The notes beneath the pieces are model-generated. The model saw only the letters and a list, made by a program, of their open reading frames with translations, ran no database searches and was not told where the DNA came from. Positions 1 through 7,886 of a DNA stretch of 56,228 bases are shown here, one piece after another (position 1 is the first letter of the stretch; each line of letters begins with the position of its first letter). The DNA is taken from the NCBI GenBank assembly GCA_004293445.1, contig RDYP01000014.1:1-56228 (forward strand), in the 5' to 3' direction. This DNA comes from Verrucomicrobiota bacterium (GTDB taxonomy: Bacteria > Verrucomicrobiota > Verrucomicrobiia > Verrucomicrobiales > Akkermansiaceae). The position numbers were made by a program, and so were the translations under genes.

Positions 1-90
1 TTCGATTTCGATCCCTACCCCGACCACGTCATGCGGGACAAACGGCGACGCCAATCCCCCGTGGAATCAGGAATCCGGGCCTTAACCTGA
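1..90 (+). CDS. Possible C-terminal end of a truncated ORF
   Basis: Frame 1 is open from the first base to a TGA at 88-90 and would encode the last 29 residues of a protein beginning upstream of the window. The piece is rich in Arg/Lys (MRDKRRRQ) and matches no family I recognise. It overlaps, tail to tail, the stop of the truncated methyltransferase on the other strand, which fits a recombination junction near position 100. A chance open frame of this length is quite possible, so this is only a weak call. Confidence 0.2.
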   Translation, partial: FDFDPYPDHVMRDKRRRQSPVESGIRALT

Positions 91-723
91 CGCGAATGGG
101 TTCTTATAGGCTTTATCTTGAGCCTCCCCCCTCTCAAGTCTTCCAATTGAAAAGCGCTCTTTTATCTTGGCATAAGCAATCACGTGATCGTGATTGTCAC
201 TAAAGTATCGAGCATCGTTGGCTCTGGTGTATTTCTTTTGCCAAACGCAATTAGCCAAAAAATTTGAACGCCCAAACACCTCATCCATTAGCAGGCGAAG
301 ATTCGCGACTTCGTTGTCATCTATTGATACAAAAATCACCCCGTCATCTCTCAAAAATTGCTTAAGAAGCAAAATTCTCGGATACATCATGCACAGCCAT
401 TTGTCGTGACGGGAGAGGTCTTCCGCTTCCTTGCCGACGGTTTTCCCGAGCCAGCGCAGAATCTCCGGGGCGTTGACGTTGTCGTTGTAAACCCAGCCCT
501 CATTGCCGGTGTTGTAGGGCGGGTCGATGCAGATGCACTTCACCTTGCCGGCGTAGCACGGCAGCAGGGCTTTGAGGGCATGGAGATTGTCGCCTTCGAC
601 GATGAGATTGCCGGAGGCGGGATCGCCGTGGGAGAGTTTCGGGTCCGCTTCCAAGAGCCGGAAGGGCACTTCCTTGTGGTGACGCACCACGGCGTCCTTG
701 CCGATCCAGTTCAGCGTGGGCAC
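82..723 (-). pseudogene. Truncated type III-like (beta-class) DNA methyltransferase, Mod N-terminus
   Basis: This is the N-terminal third of a site-specific adenine DNA methyltransferase of the type III Mod kind. I chose the GTG at 723 because the protein then starts with a typical Mod N-terminus (PTLNWIGKDAVVRHHK). An in-frame extension to an ATG at 882 looks random. The catalytic motif DPPYNTG is at about residues 67-73, followed by the usual 'DGVIFVSIDDNE' segment. Similarity stops abruptly after 'AYKNP' at residue ~208 and the frame ends four residues later. The target-recognition region and the C-terminal SAM-binding FxGxG motif of beta-class enzymes are therefore missing. Full-length relatives are typically 500-650 residues. 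No res gene is visible. It is most likely an inactive remnant of a lost restriction system. Confidence 0.75.
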
Positions 724-1161
724 GGCACAGCTAAGCTGGAGGTGGCTGCCCAAGTCGGGCGGAGCCGCTCCAGAGCGGAGCGGGGCGAGGTCGCATGTCG
801 GGACGCGACGACCGGTGAGAGTCGGAAGGAAGGAGGCATGACGCTGCGTCCTTCCGGTGGACGGGGAGTGATAAAGTCGCACGAAGTCGACCGCAACGGC
901 CTTTAGCCGGACCCCGTGGGGAACGGCCTGGACATGCGCCGCCGCCTCCCCGGCCTTTTGGGTCGGTTTGGCGGCAATGTTGCGGTCATTGCCTACCGCT
1001 TCGTGTGAGGTTTATCAGGCCCCATCCGCCGTGGCGGACGCTTGCAGTCAACCCGCGGCCGGTTGCCGCGGCAAGAGGAAAGGTGGGGAGGGCGCGGGAA
1101 CCGCCGCTTCCAAGGGACATCGCACTTTGACTTTGCCGCCAGGTTTCGTATCCGTCTTGCC
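724..1161. other. 438-bp intergenic stretch, nothing recognised
   Basis: Short open frames on both strands have no recognisable similarity and unnatural composition. No clear hairpin terminator, repeat or RNA gene was seen. It separates the methyltransferase remnant from a small conserved gene and may contain the old mod promoter. Confidence 0.4.
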
Positions 1162-1383
1162 ATGCGAAACGGAATCTCCATCGAAGTTCCCGTGCCTGCG
1201 GCCCTCTCGGGATTCAAGTTGCCCGCCGGAGTTCAGCGCCGCCTCACGGCCTTGCTGGACCGGCAAGATTCCGGCACGCCACTGACTTCCGCGGAACGCC
1301 GCGAAGCGGAAGGTCTCGTGGAAATGGCGGAATTCCTTTCTCTGCTGAAGCTGCGCTCGAAGAGATCGACGACGGCGGCATGA
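1162..1383 (+). CDS. Small conserved protein, 73 aa, function unknown
   Basis: The protein starts MRNGISIEVPVP and continues with a pattern, 'LPAGVQRRLTALLDRQDSG' then 'LTSAERREAEGLVEMAEFLSLL'. I associate this pattern with short acidic-helical proteins found beside toxin-antitoxin or accessory genes in Planctomycetes and Verrucomicrobia. I chose the ATG at 1162 rather than the in-frame ATG at 1042 because the extra 40 residues are Arg/Gly-rich and look non-coding. It converges on the toxin gene at 1426. The predicted fold is a few amphipathic helices with no catalytic motif. It could be an orphan antitoxin-like protein, but nothing in the sequence proves that. Confidence 0.55.
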   Translation: MRNGISIEVPVPAALSGFKLPAGVQRRLTALLDRQDSGTPLTSAERREAEGLVEMAEFLSLLKLRSKRSTTAA

Positions 1384-1425
1384 GCAGGACACACCGTCCA
1401 CGCCGGGCTTTTCACGGTGGTGGCG

Positions 1426-1908
1426 TCACTCGCCGGCCTGGGACAAGATGAACCGTTCGATTTCGCTGCCGACGAAGAAGCCCGCCTCGTCGCGGAGGCG
1501 CTTGATTTCCGTGGCCAGGGATGGAACGTGGCCGTCCAAACGGGCGTGGAGCAACTCTCCGAGCAATCCGCCGATCAGGAGCCCGAAGCCCCGGGCCACC
1601 GAGCGCCCCTTGAGTTCGTCGATGAGCAGCAGTTCGGCACCCGAAGAAACGGCGAGCGAAATCGCTGCGCTCTCTCCTGGATCGAGGGGAATCGGAAGCA
1701 CGAGTGGTGTCACCCGGTTTTCCACCACTATCCATCCATCCGCTCTGGCTTGATTCAGGTCCGCGAGGGCGGCGACATGCTTGAGTGCGGAAAGCTCGGT
1801 CCACACTTCGGCGGGGATCGTCACATGGCCGTATCGCATCCGCAACAATCCGAGTCGGCCGATGACGGCGAGATTCGAGAGCGGCGAGGTGTTGCTAACG
1901 ACGTGCAT
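1426..1908 (-). CDS. DUF3368 PIN-like toxin of a type II toxin-antitoxin pair
   Basis: The 160-residue protein begins with 'VVSNTSPLSNLA' and continues 'IPAEVWTEL', 'LDPGESAAISLA' and 'ELLLIDELKGR', the usual order of the DUF3368 family of PIN-domain-like RNases. In that family the acidic residues at the first strand, in GE(S/A)AAI and in LLxDE form the metal site. Here the first strand reads SNTSP, with Asn where many relatives have Asp, while GES and IDE are intact. The gene overlaps the upstream UPF0175 gene by 14 bp, as is common in these modules. It probably cleaves RNA when freed from the antitoxin. Residue-level activity is inferred from family membership only. Confidence 0.85.
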   Translation of the reverse strand: MHVVSNTSPLSNLAVIGRLGLLRMRYGHVTIPAEVWTELSALKHVAALADLNQARADGWIVVENRVTPLVLPIPLDPGESAAISLAVSSGAELLLIDELKGRSVARGFGLLIGGLLGELLHARLDGHVPSLATEIKRLRDEAGFFVGSEIERFILSQAGE

Positions 1909-2146
1909 GGGCGATGTCTTCCAGGGCCTCGGTCAGACCGTATTGCCGGGGGATACCGCGCTCACCGAGGGCCACGCCCATGCTGAAGTGGTCTAGCTTT
2001 GCCAGCTTCGCGGCCTGTCCAATGGTCAGCCAGCCGTTGGCATAGTAGCGGCATGCCAGCTCGATCTGCATGTGGCGCTCGCGTTCTCCTGGGCCCAAGG
2101 GGAGGGAGGCGAGCGTTTCGTCATCAAGTTCCAGTGTGATGCTCAT
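1895..2146 (-). CDS. UPF0175 family antitoxin
   Basis: This 83-residue protein contains a UPF0175-type helical region: 'ELACRYYANGWLTIGQAAKLA' spans a predicted helix-turn-helix at about residues 29-50, followed by 'FSMGVALGERGIP'. UPF0175 proteins are the usual partners of DUF3368 toxins and probably repress their own promoter. The start ATG at 2146 is the first gene of the module, and the stop lies 14 bp inside the toxin gene, so the two are translationally coupled. No inverted-repeat operator was identified in the short space before it. Confidence 0.85.
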   Translation of the reverse strand: MSITLELDDETLASLPLGPGERERHMQIELACRYYANGWLTIGQAAKLAKLDHFSMGVALGERGIPRQYGLTEALEDIAHARR

Positions 2147-2196
2147 GACTGACAGTGCCGTTTGGCGGAGGCTCCGTCAAGTAGGCGGCCTTGCAC

Positions 2197-2229
2197 GAAA
2201 AAGCCGCCCCGGGGTTCCGGGGCGGCTTT
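2197..2229 (-). terminator. Rho-independent terminator of the PPDK gene
   Basis: A perfect 12-bp stem (2201-2212 with 2217-2228, AAGCCGCCCCGG) with a GGTT loop is followed on the minus strand by a run of T. It lies 30 bp after the PPDK stop codon. Confidence 0.9.
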
Positions 2230-2257
2230 GGATTGGTTTGGAAGTTTGTCTTAAGGC

Positions 2258-5137
2258 TTACTTCTTCTTCGCGGCTTTCTTGGCTGCCTTCTTCGCAGGT
2301 GCTGCCTTTTTGGCGGCGGCCTTCTTGGCTGGAGCAGCCTTCTTGGCTGGAGCAGCCTTCTTCGCGGGAGCGGAGCTACCGTCTTCGATCGCTGCTTGGG
2401 CGGCGGCGAGGCGGGCGACGGGAACGCGGTAGGGCGAGCAGGACACGTAGTTCAGGCCGAGCTTGTGGCAGAACTTCACCGAGTCCGGATCGCCGCCGTG
2501 CTCGCCGCAGATGCCGAGCTTGATGCCCGGGCGGGTGCTGCGGCCCTTGGCCACGGCGATTTCCATGAGCTGGCCGACGCCGGTGGCATCGAGAGTGGCG
2601 AAGGGGTTCTTCTTGAACACTTCGTTCTCGATGTAGGGCATCATGAAGGCGCCCATGTCGTCGCGGCTGATGCCGAGCGCGGTCTGGGTGAGGTCGTTGG
2701 TGCCGAAGCTGAAGAACTCGGCGCCCTTGGCGATCTCGTCGGCGGTGAGGGCACCGCGCGGGACTTCGATCATGGTGCCAACTTGGTATTCGAAGCTGAC
2801 CTTCTTCTCGGCCATCACCTGCTTGGCGACGTCGTGGACGATGGCGGCCTGGAGTTCGAACTCCTTGCTGAAACCGACCAGCGGGATCATCACCTCGGGC
2901 TTCACCGCGATCTTCTTCTTCGCCACGTCGGCGGCGGCTTCGAAGACAGCGCGGGCCTGCATCTCGGTGATCTCGGGGTAGGCGATGCCGAGGCGGCAGC
3001 CGCGGTGGCCGAGCATCGGGTTGAACTCGTGGAGGTCGGCGACGCGCTGGATGATGGTTTCAACCTTCACGCCCAGCTTCTTCGCGAGATCAAGCTGCTG
3101 CTCCTTGGTGTGGGGCAGGAACTCGTGAAGCGGCGGGTCGAGCAGGCGGATGGTGGCCGGGAAGCCCTTGAGCTCCTTGAAGATGCCGGTGAAGTCCTCG
3201 CGCTGGTAAGGCAGCAGCTTGGCCAGTGCGGCGCGGCGGGCTTCCTCGGTGGTGGCGAGGATCATCTCGCGCATGGCATCGATGCGGTCGCCTTCGAAGA
3301 ACATGTGCTCGGTGCGGGTCAGGCCGATGCCGGTGGCACCGAAGGCCAGGGCGATGCGGGTCTGCTCCGGGGTGTCGGCGTTGGTGCGGACGGCGAGCTT
3401 GCTGGCCTGCGAGCACCACTCCATGAGTTGGAGGAAGCTCTTGAACTTCTCGGTCTTCTTCGCGGCCTTGTCGCCGCTCACAATACCGGTGATGATTTCC
3501 GAAGGAGCGGTCTTCAGCTCGCCGCCGTAAACGGTGCCGGAGGTGCCGTCGATGGACATGAAGTCGCCTTCCTTGAAGGTTTGGCCAGCGGCCTTGACGG
3601 TGAGCTTCTCGTAGTCGATCTCAATGGCGGCGGCGCCGCAGACGCAGACCTTGCCCATCTGGCGGGCAACGAGTGCGGCGTGCGAGGAAACCCCGCCCTT
3701 GGCGGTGAGAATGCCTTCGGCGGCGATCATGCCGCGGAGGTCTTCCGGAGAGGTTTCGTTGCGGACGAGGAGGACCTTCTCACCGCGTTGTTCGGCTGCG
3801 GCAGCGCGGTCGGCGTTCAGGTAAACCTTGCCGGAAGCGGCACCCGGGCCGGCGGGCAGGCCGGTGGCGAGGACCTTGGCCTTCTTGGCATCGGCGGCGT
3901 CGAAGATCGGGGCCAGCAGCTGGTCGAGCTGGTCGGCCGGGTTGCGGAGCACGGCGGTCTTCCAGTCGATGAGCTTCTCCTTGAACATGTCCATGGAGAA
4001 CTTCAGGGCGGCGGCAGCGGTGCGCTTGCCGTTGCGGGTCTGAAGCATGAACAGCTTGCCTTCCTGAATGGTGAACTCGACGTCCTGCACATCCTTGAAG
4101 TGCTTTTCGAGGATTTGGCGGACCTTCATCAGTTCGGCGAAGGACTTCGGCATCTGCTTCTTGAGCAGGGCGACGGGCTCCGGGGTGCGGACGCCGGCGA
4201 CGACGTCTTCGCCCTGGGCGTTGATGAGGAATTCACCGTAGAATTCGTTGGCACCGTTGGCCGGGTTGCGGGTGAAGGCGACGCCGGAACCGGAGTTGTC
4301 GCCGGTATTGCCGTACACCATGGCCTGCACGTTGACGGCCGTGCCCCATTCGGCAGGGATGTTGTACTTGCGGCGGTAAACGATCGCGCGGTCGTTCATC
4401 CAGGAACCAAAGACGGCACCGGCGGCACCGCGAAGCTGCTCCCAAGGATCGGTCGGGAAGCCCTTGCCCGTGCGCTCTTTGACGAGTGCCTTGAAGCGCT
4501 TCACCAGCTCTTGCTGGTCGGCGGCGGTCAGGTCGGAGTCAACGATGTCCTTGCCGTATTTCTCGTGCTTGAAGCCTTCGATCACGACTTCGAAAGGTTC
4601 GTGGTCTTCGCCTTCGGTCTTTTGGACGCCAAGCACGACGTCGCCGTACATCTGGACGAAGCGGCGGTAGCAGTCCCAAGCGAAGCGCTCGTTTTTGGTC
4701 GCGGCGGCGAGGGACTTCACGGTCTCGTCGTTGAGGCCGAGGTTGAGGATGGTGTCCATCATGCCGGGCATCGAGTCGCGTGCGCCGGAGCGGACGGCAA
4801 CAAGCAGCGGCATGCCTTTCGCATCGCCGAACTTGCAGCCCATGATCTTCTCCATGTTCTTCACGCCGGCTTCCATCTGGCCCTGAAGAACGGCCGGGTA
4901 GGTCTTTTTGTTGGCGTAGAAGTAGGTGCAGACCTCGGTGGTGATGGTGAATCCCGGAGGCACCGGCAGACCGATGCGGGTCATTTCCGCGAGGTTGGCA
5001 CCTTTACCGCCGAGGAGTGCTTTCATCGACCCGTTGCCGTCGGCTTTGCCGTTGCCCCAGGTGTAAACGTACTTGGTGCCCTTGGAGGAGGACGCTTTCT
5101 TGGCCGCTTTTTTCGCGGACTTTTTCACGGTAGCCAT
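2258..5137 (-). CDS. ppdK: Pyruvate, phosphate dikinase with Lys/Ala-rich tails at both ends
   Basis: The enzyme interconverts ATP, Pi and pyruvate with AMP, PPi and phosphoenolpyruvate in the cytoplasm. The N-terminal nucleotide-binding domain is clear ([14 protein letters not shown] near residue 40). The swivelling phosphohistidine domain has the '[15 protein letters not shown]' motif, with the phosphorylated His near residue 484. The C-terminal TIM-barrel PEP/pyruvate domain contains 'GICGEHGG' with the catalytic Cys near 877. I start it at the ATG at 5137 ([10 protein letters not shown]) because the 37 residues of open frame before it look random. The product is 959 residues, against about 870-880 for the family. 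The excess is a ~25-residue N-terminal and a ~45-residue C-terminal tail made of AAPAKKA/KKAAKK repeats, resembling histone H1 tails. The core looks complete. The gene is monocistronic with a strong terminator. Confidence 0.97.
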   Translation of the reverse strand: MATVKKSAKKAAKKASSSKGTKYVYTWGNGKADGNGSMKALLGGKGANLAEMTRIGLPVPPGFTITTEVCTYFYANKKTYPAVLQGQMEAGVKNMEKIMGCKFGDAKGMPLLVAVRSGARDSMPGMMDTILNLGLNDETVKSLAAATKNERFAWDCYRRFVQMYGDVVLGVQKTEGEDHEPFEVVIEGFKHEKYGKDIVDSDLTAADQQELVKRFKALVKERTGKGFPTDPWEQLRGAAGAVFGSWMNDRAIVYRRKYNIPAEWGTAVNVQAMVYGNTGDNSGSGVAFTRNPANGANEFYGEFLINAQGEDVVAGVRTPEPVALLKKQMPKSFAELMKVRQILEKHFKDVQDVEFTIQEGKLFMLQTRNGKRTAAAALKFSMDMFKEKLIDWKTAVLRNPADQLDQLLAPIFDAADAKKAKVLATGLPAGPGAASGKVYLNADRAAAAEQRGEKVLLVRNETSPEDLRGMIAAEGILTAKGGVSSHAALVARQMGKVCVCGAAAIEIDYEKLTVKAAGQTFKEGDFMSIDGTSGTVYGGELKTAPSEIITGIVSGDKAAKKTEKFKSFLQLMEWCSQASKLAVRTNADTPEQTRIALAFGATGIGLTRTEHMFFEGDRIDAMREMILATTEEARRAALAKLLPYQREDFTGIFKELKGFPATIRLLDPPLHEFLPHTKEQQLDLAKKLGVKVETIIQRVADLHEFNPMLGHRGCRLGIAYPEITEMQARAVFEAAADVAKKKIAVKPEVMIPLVGFSKEFELQAAIVHDVAKQVMAEKKVSFEYQVGTMIEVPRGALTADEIAKGAEFFSFGTNDLTQTALGISRDDMGAFMMPYIENEVFKKNPFATLDATGVGQLMEIAVAKGRSTRPGIKLGICGEHGGDPDSVKFCHKLGLNYVSCSPYRVPVARLAAAQAAIEDGSSAPAKKAAPAKKAAPAKKAAAKKAAPAKKAAKKAAKKK

Positions 5138-5257
5138 CTGTAGTTCGTGGATCGGTTTAGCTTCTGGAAAGGCGCACGAGGACGACGGAAATGCGGCGGA
5201 TTCCCGGGCGCGGACGCGCGAGGCTAGCGGTGACGAACCCGGTGTCAATGAACCAGT

Positions 5258-5286
5258 TCCGGCGGAAGCGTCGCGCTTCCGCCGGA
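5258..5286 (-). terminator. Hairpin downstream of the response-regulator operon
   Basis: A 13-bp near-perfect stem (5258-5270 with 5274-5286, core CCGGCGGAAGCG) has a TCG loop, between the response regulator stop and the PPDK start. There is no T-run, so it may be a rho-assisted or mRNA-stabilising hairpin. Confidence 0.6.
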
Positions 5287-5323
5287 GACTTACCGGAGCT
5301 TTTCAGAGTCCCTGACGTCGGTG

Positions 5324-5986
5324 CTAATGGCAGAGGTCGGACTCGACCCAACGAACGGAGAAGCGGATCAGCTCGTTGCTGTCGGCGAGGCCGAGCTTTT
5401 CCCGGATGTGGGTCCGATGGGCATCGACGGTGCGCGGGCTGATCGTGAGCATGTCGGCGATCTCCTGGTTTCCTTTGCCACGTCCGATGAGCTCGAAAAC
5501 CTCGAGTTCGCGGTCGGTCAGTCGTTGGACCGGGAAGCTGAGCTTTTGCTCGCTGCCGCCCGCCAGGCCATGGAGGAAATGGTTCGTCACCGATTCGCTG
5601 ACAAAAACGCCGCCGTCGACAACCCGCCGGATGGCGCGGATCAGGGTTTCTGAAGGGGCTTCCTTTGCGATGTAACCACGGCCGCCGGCGCGGAGGACTC
5701 GCTCTGCGTAGATCAGTTCGTCATGCATGGACATCACCAGCACCGGTAGGTCCGGGTGCAGGGTCCGGAGGTCCTTGATCAGCTCGATGCCGTTTCGTCC
5801 GGGTAGGCCGAGGTCGGTCAGCACCAAGTCGGGCTGGGCGCCATCGACCATCGCAAGAGCGTCTTGCACCGAGCTCGCATTGCCGCAGACGCTGAGGCCG
5901 TCCGTGCCTTCGATGATGTTGCCGAGCCCTTCGCGGACGACCGGATGATCGTCGACAATCAGAATCCTTTTACGGTTCGATTTCAT
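5324..5986 (-). CDS. NarL/FixJ-family response regulator
   Basis: This 220-residue transcription factor has a receiver domain (residues 7-123) with the acidic pair D12-D13, phosphoacceptor D58 in 'LVLTDLGLPG', and the conserved Lys in 'GYIAKEAPSE'. It ends in a LuxR-type helix-turn-helix (about 155-212: 'LTDRELEVFELIGRG', 'SPRTVDAHRTHIREKLGL'). Its ATG overlaps the stop of the alpha/beta hydrolase gene by 4 bp, making it the last gene of a PRTase-hydrolase-regulator operon. The obvious partner is the HisKA_3 histidine kinase encoded divergently at 7887. The pairing is inferred from family type and proximity. Confidence 0.95.
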   Translation of the reverse strand: MKSNRKRILIVDDHPVVREGLGNIIEGTDGLSVCGNASSVQDALAMVDGAQPDLVLTDLGLPGRNGIELIKDLRTLHPDLPVLVMSMHDELIYAERVLRAGGRGYIAKEAPSETLIRAIRRVVDGGVFVSESVTNHFLHGLAGGSEQKLSFPVQRLTDRELEVFELIGRGKGNQEIADMLTISPRTVDAHRTHIREKLGLADSNELIRFSVRWVESDLCH

Positions 5987-6681
5987 CGTGTGACAACATC
6001 TCCGTTCTCTAACATGGAGTCGAGCTTTTCTTGAAACCAGACAGAGGCAAGGCGGGCGGCTCTCTCCAAAGTACCGGGTTCTTCGAAGAGATGATTTGCC
6101 CCTGGTATGATCTCGATGCGGGCCCGGGATCTCATGCGGCGTCGTGCCTGTTCGTTAAGTTGTAGCACGGCATGGTCGTCGCCGCCCACGATGAGCAACA
6201 CAGGTGCTTGGACGAGTGGCAGCGCGTGATCGGCGAGGTCCGGGCGGCCGCCGCGAGAGACCACGGCGCGAACCAGTCCGGGACGTCGGGCGGCCGCGAT
6301 GAGCGCGGCAGCGGCACCGGTGCTGGCACCAAAGAGGCCGATGCGCAGGTGTCGCGTCGCTTCGTGGATGGCAGCCCAGTCGATCGCGCCGGTGAGGCGT
6401 GCGGCGAGCAGGGTGATATCGAAGCGCAGCTCGCGAGTCATGGCATCGATTCGTTCTTCTTCGGGACTGAGCAGATCGAAGAGCAGGGTCGCGATGCCTC
6501 CGTCGTTGAGGACTTGAGCCACGTATCGGTTGCGCGGGCTGAGTCTACTGCTGCCGCTGCCATGGGCGAACATCACGAGGCTGGTGGCACCTGGAGGGAT
6601 GGTCAGGGTTCCTTCGAGACGCGCAGCACCGGCGTGGACGATGATCGCGGTGTCCTGTTGGGGGAGAGATTCAAGCTTCAT
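5983..6681 (-). CDS. Alpha/beta hydrolase, dienelactone-hydrolase-like
   Basis: This 232-residue cytoplasmic serine hydrolase has an oxyanion-loop motif 'FAHGSGSS' (38-45), nucleophile elbow GASTGA with Ser120, acid residue in 'VGGDDH' (Asp168/169) and His197 in 'PGANHLFEEP'. I start it at the ATG at 6681 because it is preceded by a GGGAG ribosome-binding site; the longer frame runs into the PRTase gene. It overlaps that upstream gene by 11 bp and the downstream regulator by 4 bp. In actinobacteria, PRTase and dienelactone-hydrolase domains are often fused or adjacent in dormancy/stress regulons. Its substrate is unknown. Confidence 0.88.
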   Translation of the reverse strand: MKLESLPQQDTAIIVHAGAARLEGTLTIPPGATSLVMFAHGSGSSRLSPRNRYVAQVLNDGGIATLLFDLLSPEEERIDAMTRELRFDITLLAARLTGAIDWAAIHEATRHLRIGLFGASTGAAAALIAAARRPGLVRAVVSRGGRPDLADHALPLVQAPVLLIVGGDDHAVLQLNEQARRRMRSRARIEIIPGANHLFEEPGTLERAARLASVWFQEKLDSMLENGDVVTR

Positions 6682-7366
6682 GGTAGGGAGCTCCCGCGAG
6701 CATCTTTTGGGATTTTTTGGCGAAAAACTTTGCGATGATGGACTCCACCTCGTCGTCCCGAGTGGGGGAAAAGTCGTCGTAGTAAGCACCAACCGCATGG
6801 AAGGGTTCGGGGGTGGCAATGCAGACGACTTCTTCGGCGAGGGCTTCGAGCATGGTCACCGTATCGGCGGCACCGACGGGCGCGGCGACAATCACCTCGG
6901 CGGGATGGAACGATCGGAGTGCGGCGATTGCAGCCTGCATGGTGGAGCCGGTGGCGAGGCCATCGTCGACCAGGATGACGGTTCGTCCCGCCATCGCCGG
7001 AAGCGGGCGGGATCCCCGGTAGCGTCGTTCCCGGCGTCGGAGTTCCTCGCGTTCCGCATGCGCCGCGTGAAGAAATTCGTCGTCGGTCACTCCCGCGGCG
7101 CGGATGAGTGGGGCGTTGCGGATGCAGGTGCCGCCGCTGGCGATGGCTCCCATGGCCAGTTCCGGCTGCCATGGAAGGCCGATCTTGCGAACGACGAGAA
7201 CGTCGAAGTCGCAGTCCAGAGCGCTGGCAACTTCAGCGGCCACTGGCACTCCACCGCGTGGAAGAGCGAGCACCAGTGGGTTTCGCCAGCGGTGGCTGAT
7301 CTTGAGCTGTTGCCCGAGCGCGCGCCCTGCGGCGACGCGATTTCGATAGGGTAGCGATGCGTTCAT
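6671..7366 (-). CDS. Phosphoribosyltransferase-family protein
   Basis: This 231-residue type I PRTase-fold protein carries the PRPP-binding loop 'VILVDDGLATGSTM' (130-143), the N-terminal 'LALPRGGVPVAAEVA' segment and 'VLVVRKIGLPWQPELAMGAI'. These are typical of the stand-alone putative PRTases that sit with alpha/beta hydrolases rather than of purine salvage enzymes. It is the first gene of a three-gene overlapping operon. The real reaction is not established for this subgroup. Its gene context suggests a role in stress physiology. Confidence 0.88.
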   Translation of the reverse strand: MNASLPYRNRVAAGRALGQQLKISHRWRNPLVLALPRGGVPVAAEVASALDCDFDVLVVRKIGLPWQPELAMGAIASGGTCIRNAPLIRAAGVTDDEFLHAAHAEREELRRRERRYRGSRPLPAMAGRTVILVDDGLATGSTMQAAIAALRSFHPAEVIVAAPVGAADTVTMLEALAEEVVCIATPEPFHAVGAYYDDFSPTRDDEVESIIAKFFAKKSQKMLAGAPYHEA

Positions 7367-7886
7367 GAGCGTGTCGATGGGGAGGTTCGTGTCCAGCCGT
7401 CGGCGGTTGGTTTCACGATCGCCAGACTAGGGATCACGAAAGCGGACAACAATCGGGGGAATCGCGCGGTGGGTATTGTTGATAATTCTTAGCACTCCGC
7501 CGAACCATCAACCAAGATTAGCGAAAGATGCCATCGCGTCGTTCGATATGGATTTTCCGCCATAACTTTTTTGGGGAAATGATCCGCGTAATTCGAACGT
7601 TCGTCGCTTGTCGGTGTCCAATACGAGTGATCGTCCGATCTCCTCATGGCAGCGAAAAAAATCATCCGCTTCCAAGGCCGAGTTGGCAGCAAAGGGCTCG
7701 CGGTATGCGGATGTCCGAAGCCGCGGGCCGTCGTCCGGTGGATTTGGGAGCGCTGCAGATTCATGGAGCTTGTCCGCTTTTTGGACAGAGTGCCGTTCGG
7801 GTTCTCCGCAGCCTTCCGTATGAAGGGCTTGGTGGGCGAAGACGGCCTTCCGGATCTCATGCCCTCGCACTCATCTTTCAAACATC
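7367..7886. other. 520-bp divergent intergenic region between the PRTase operon and the histidine kinase
   Basis: No gene is convincing here; frames up to 130 codons on both strands lack similarity and look like shadows. The region should hold the divergent promoters. A perfect 10-bp palindrome CGAACGTTCG lies at 7594-7603 and could be an operator, but a single palindrome is weak evidence. A lone TTAGCACTC at 7489-7497 matches half of a CIRCE element without its partner. Confidence 0.4.

Noticed and set aside
2396-5143. A 915-codon open frame antisense to PPDK
   Set aside because: It is the shadow of a GC-rich gene; the protein is an unnatural run of Gly, Ala, Val, Glu, Leu and Asp, while the opposite strand has every PPDK motif.
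7489-7497. TTAGCACTC, half of a CIRCE (HrcA) element
   Set aside because: The inverted partner GAGTGCTAA is not found at the required 9-bp spacing, and the site is not upstream of a chaperone gene.
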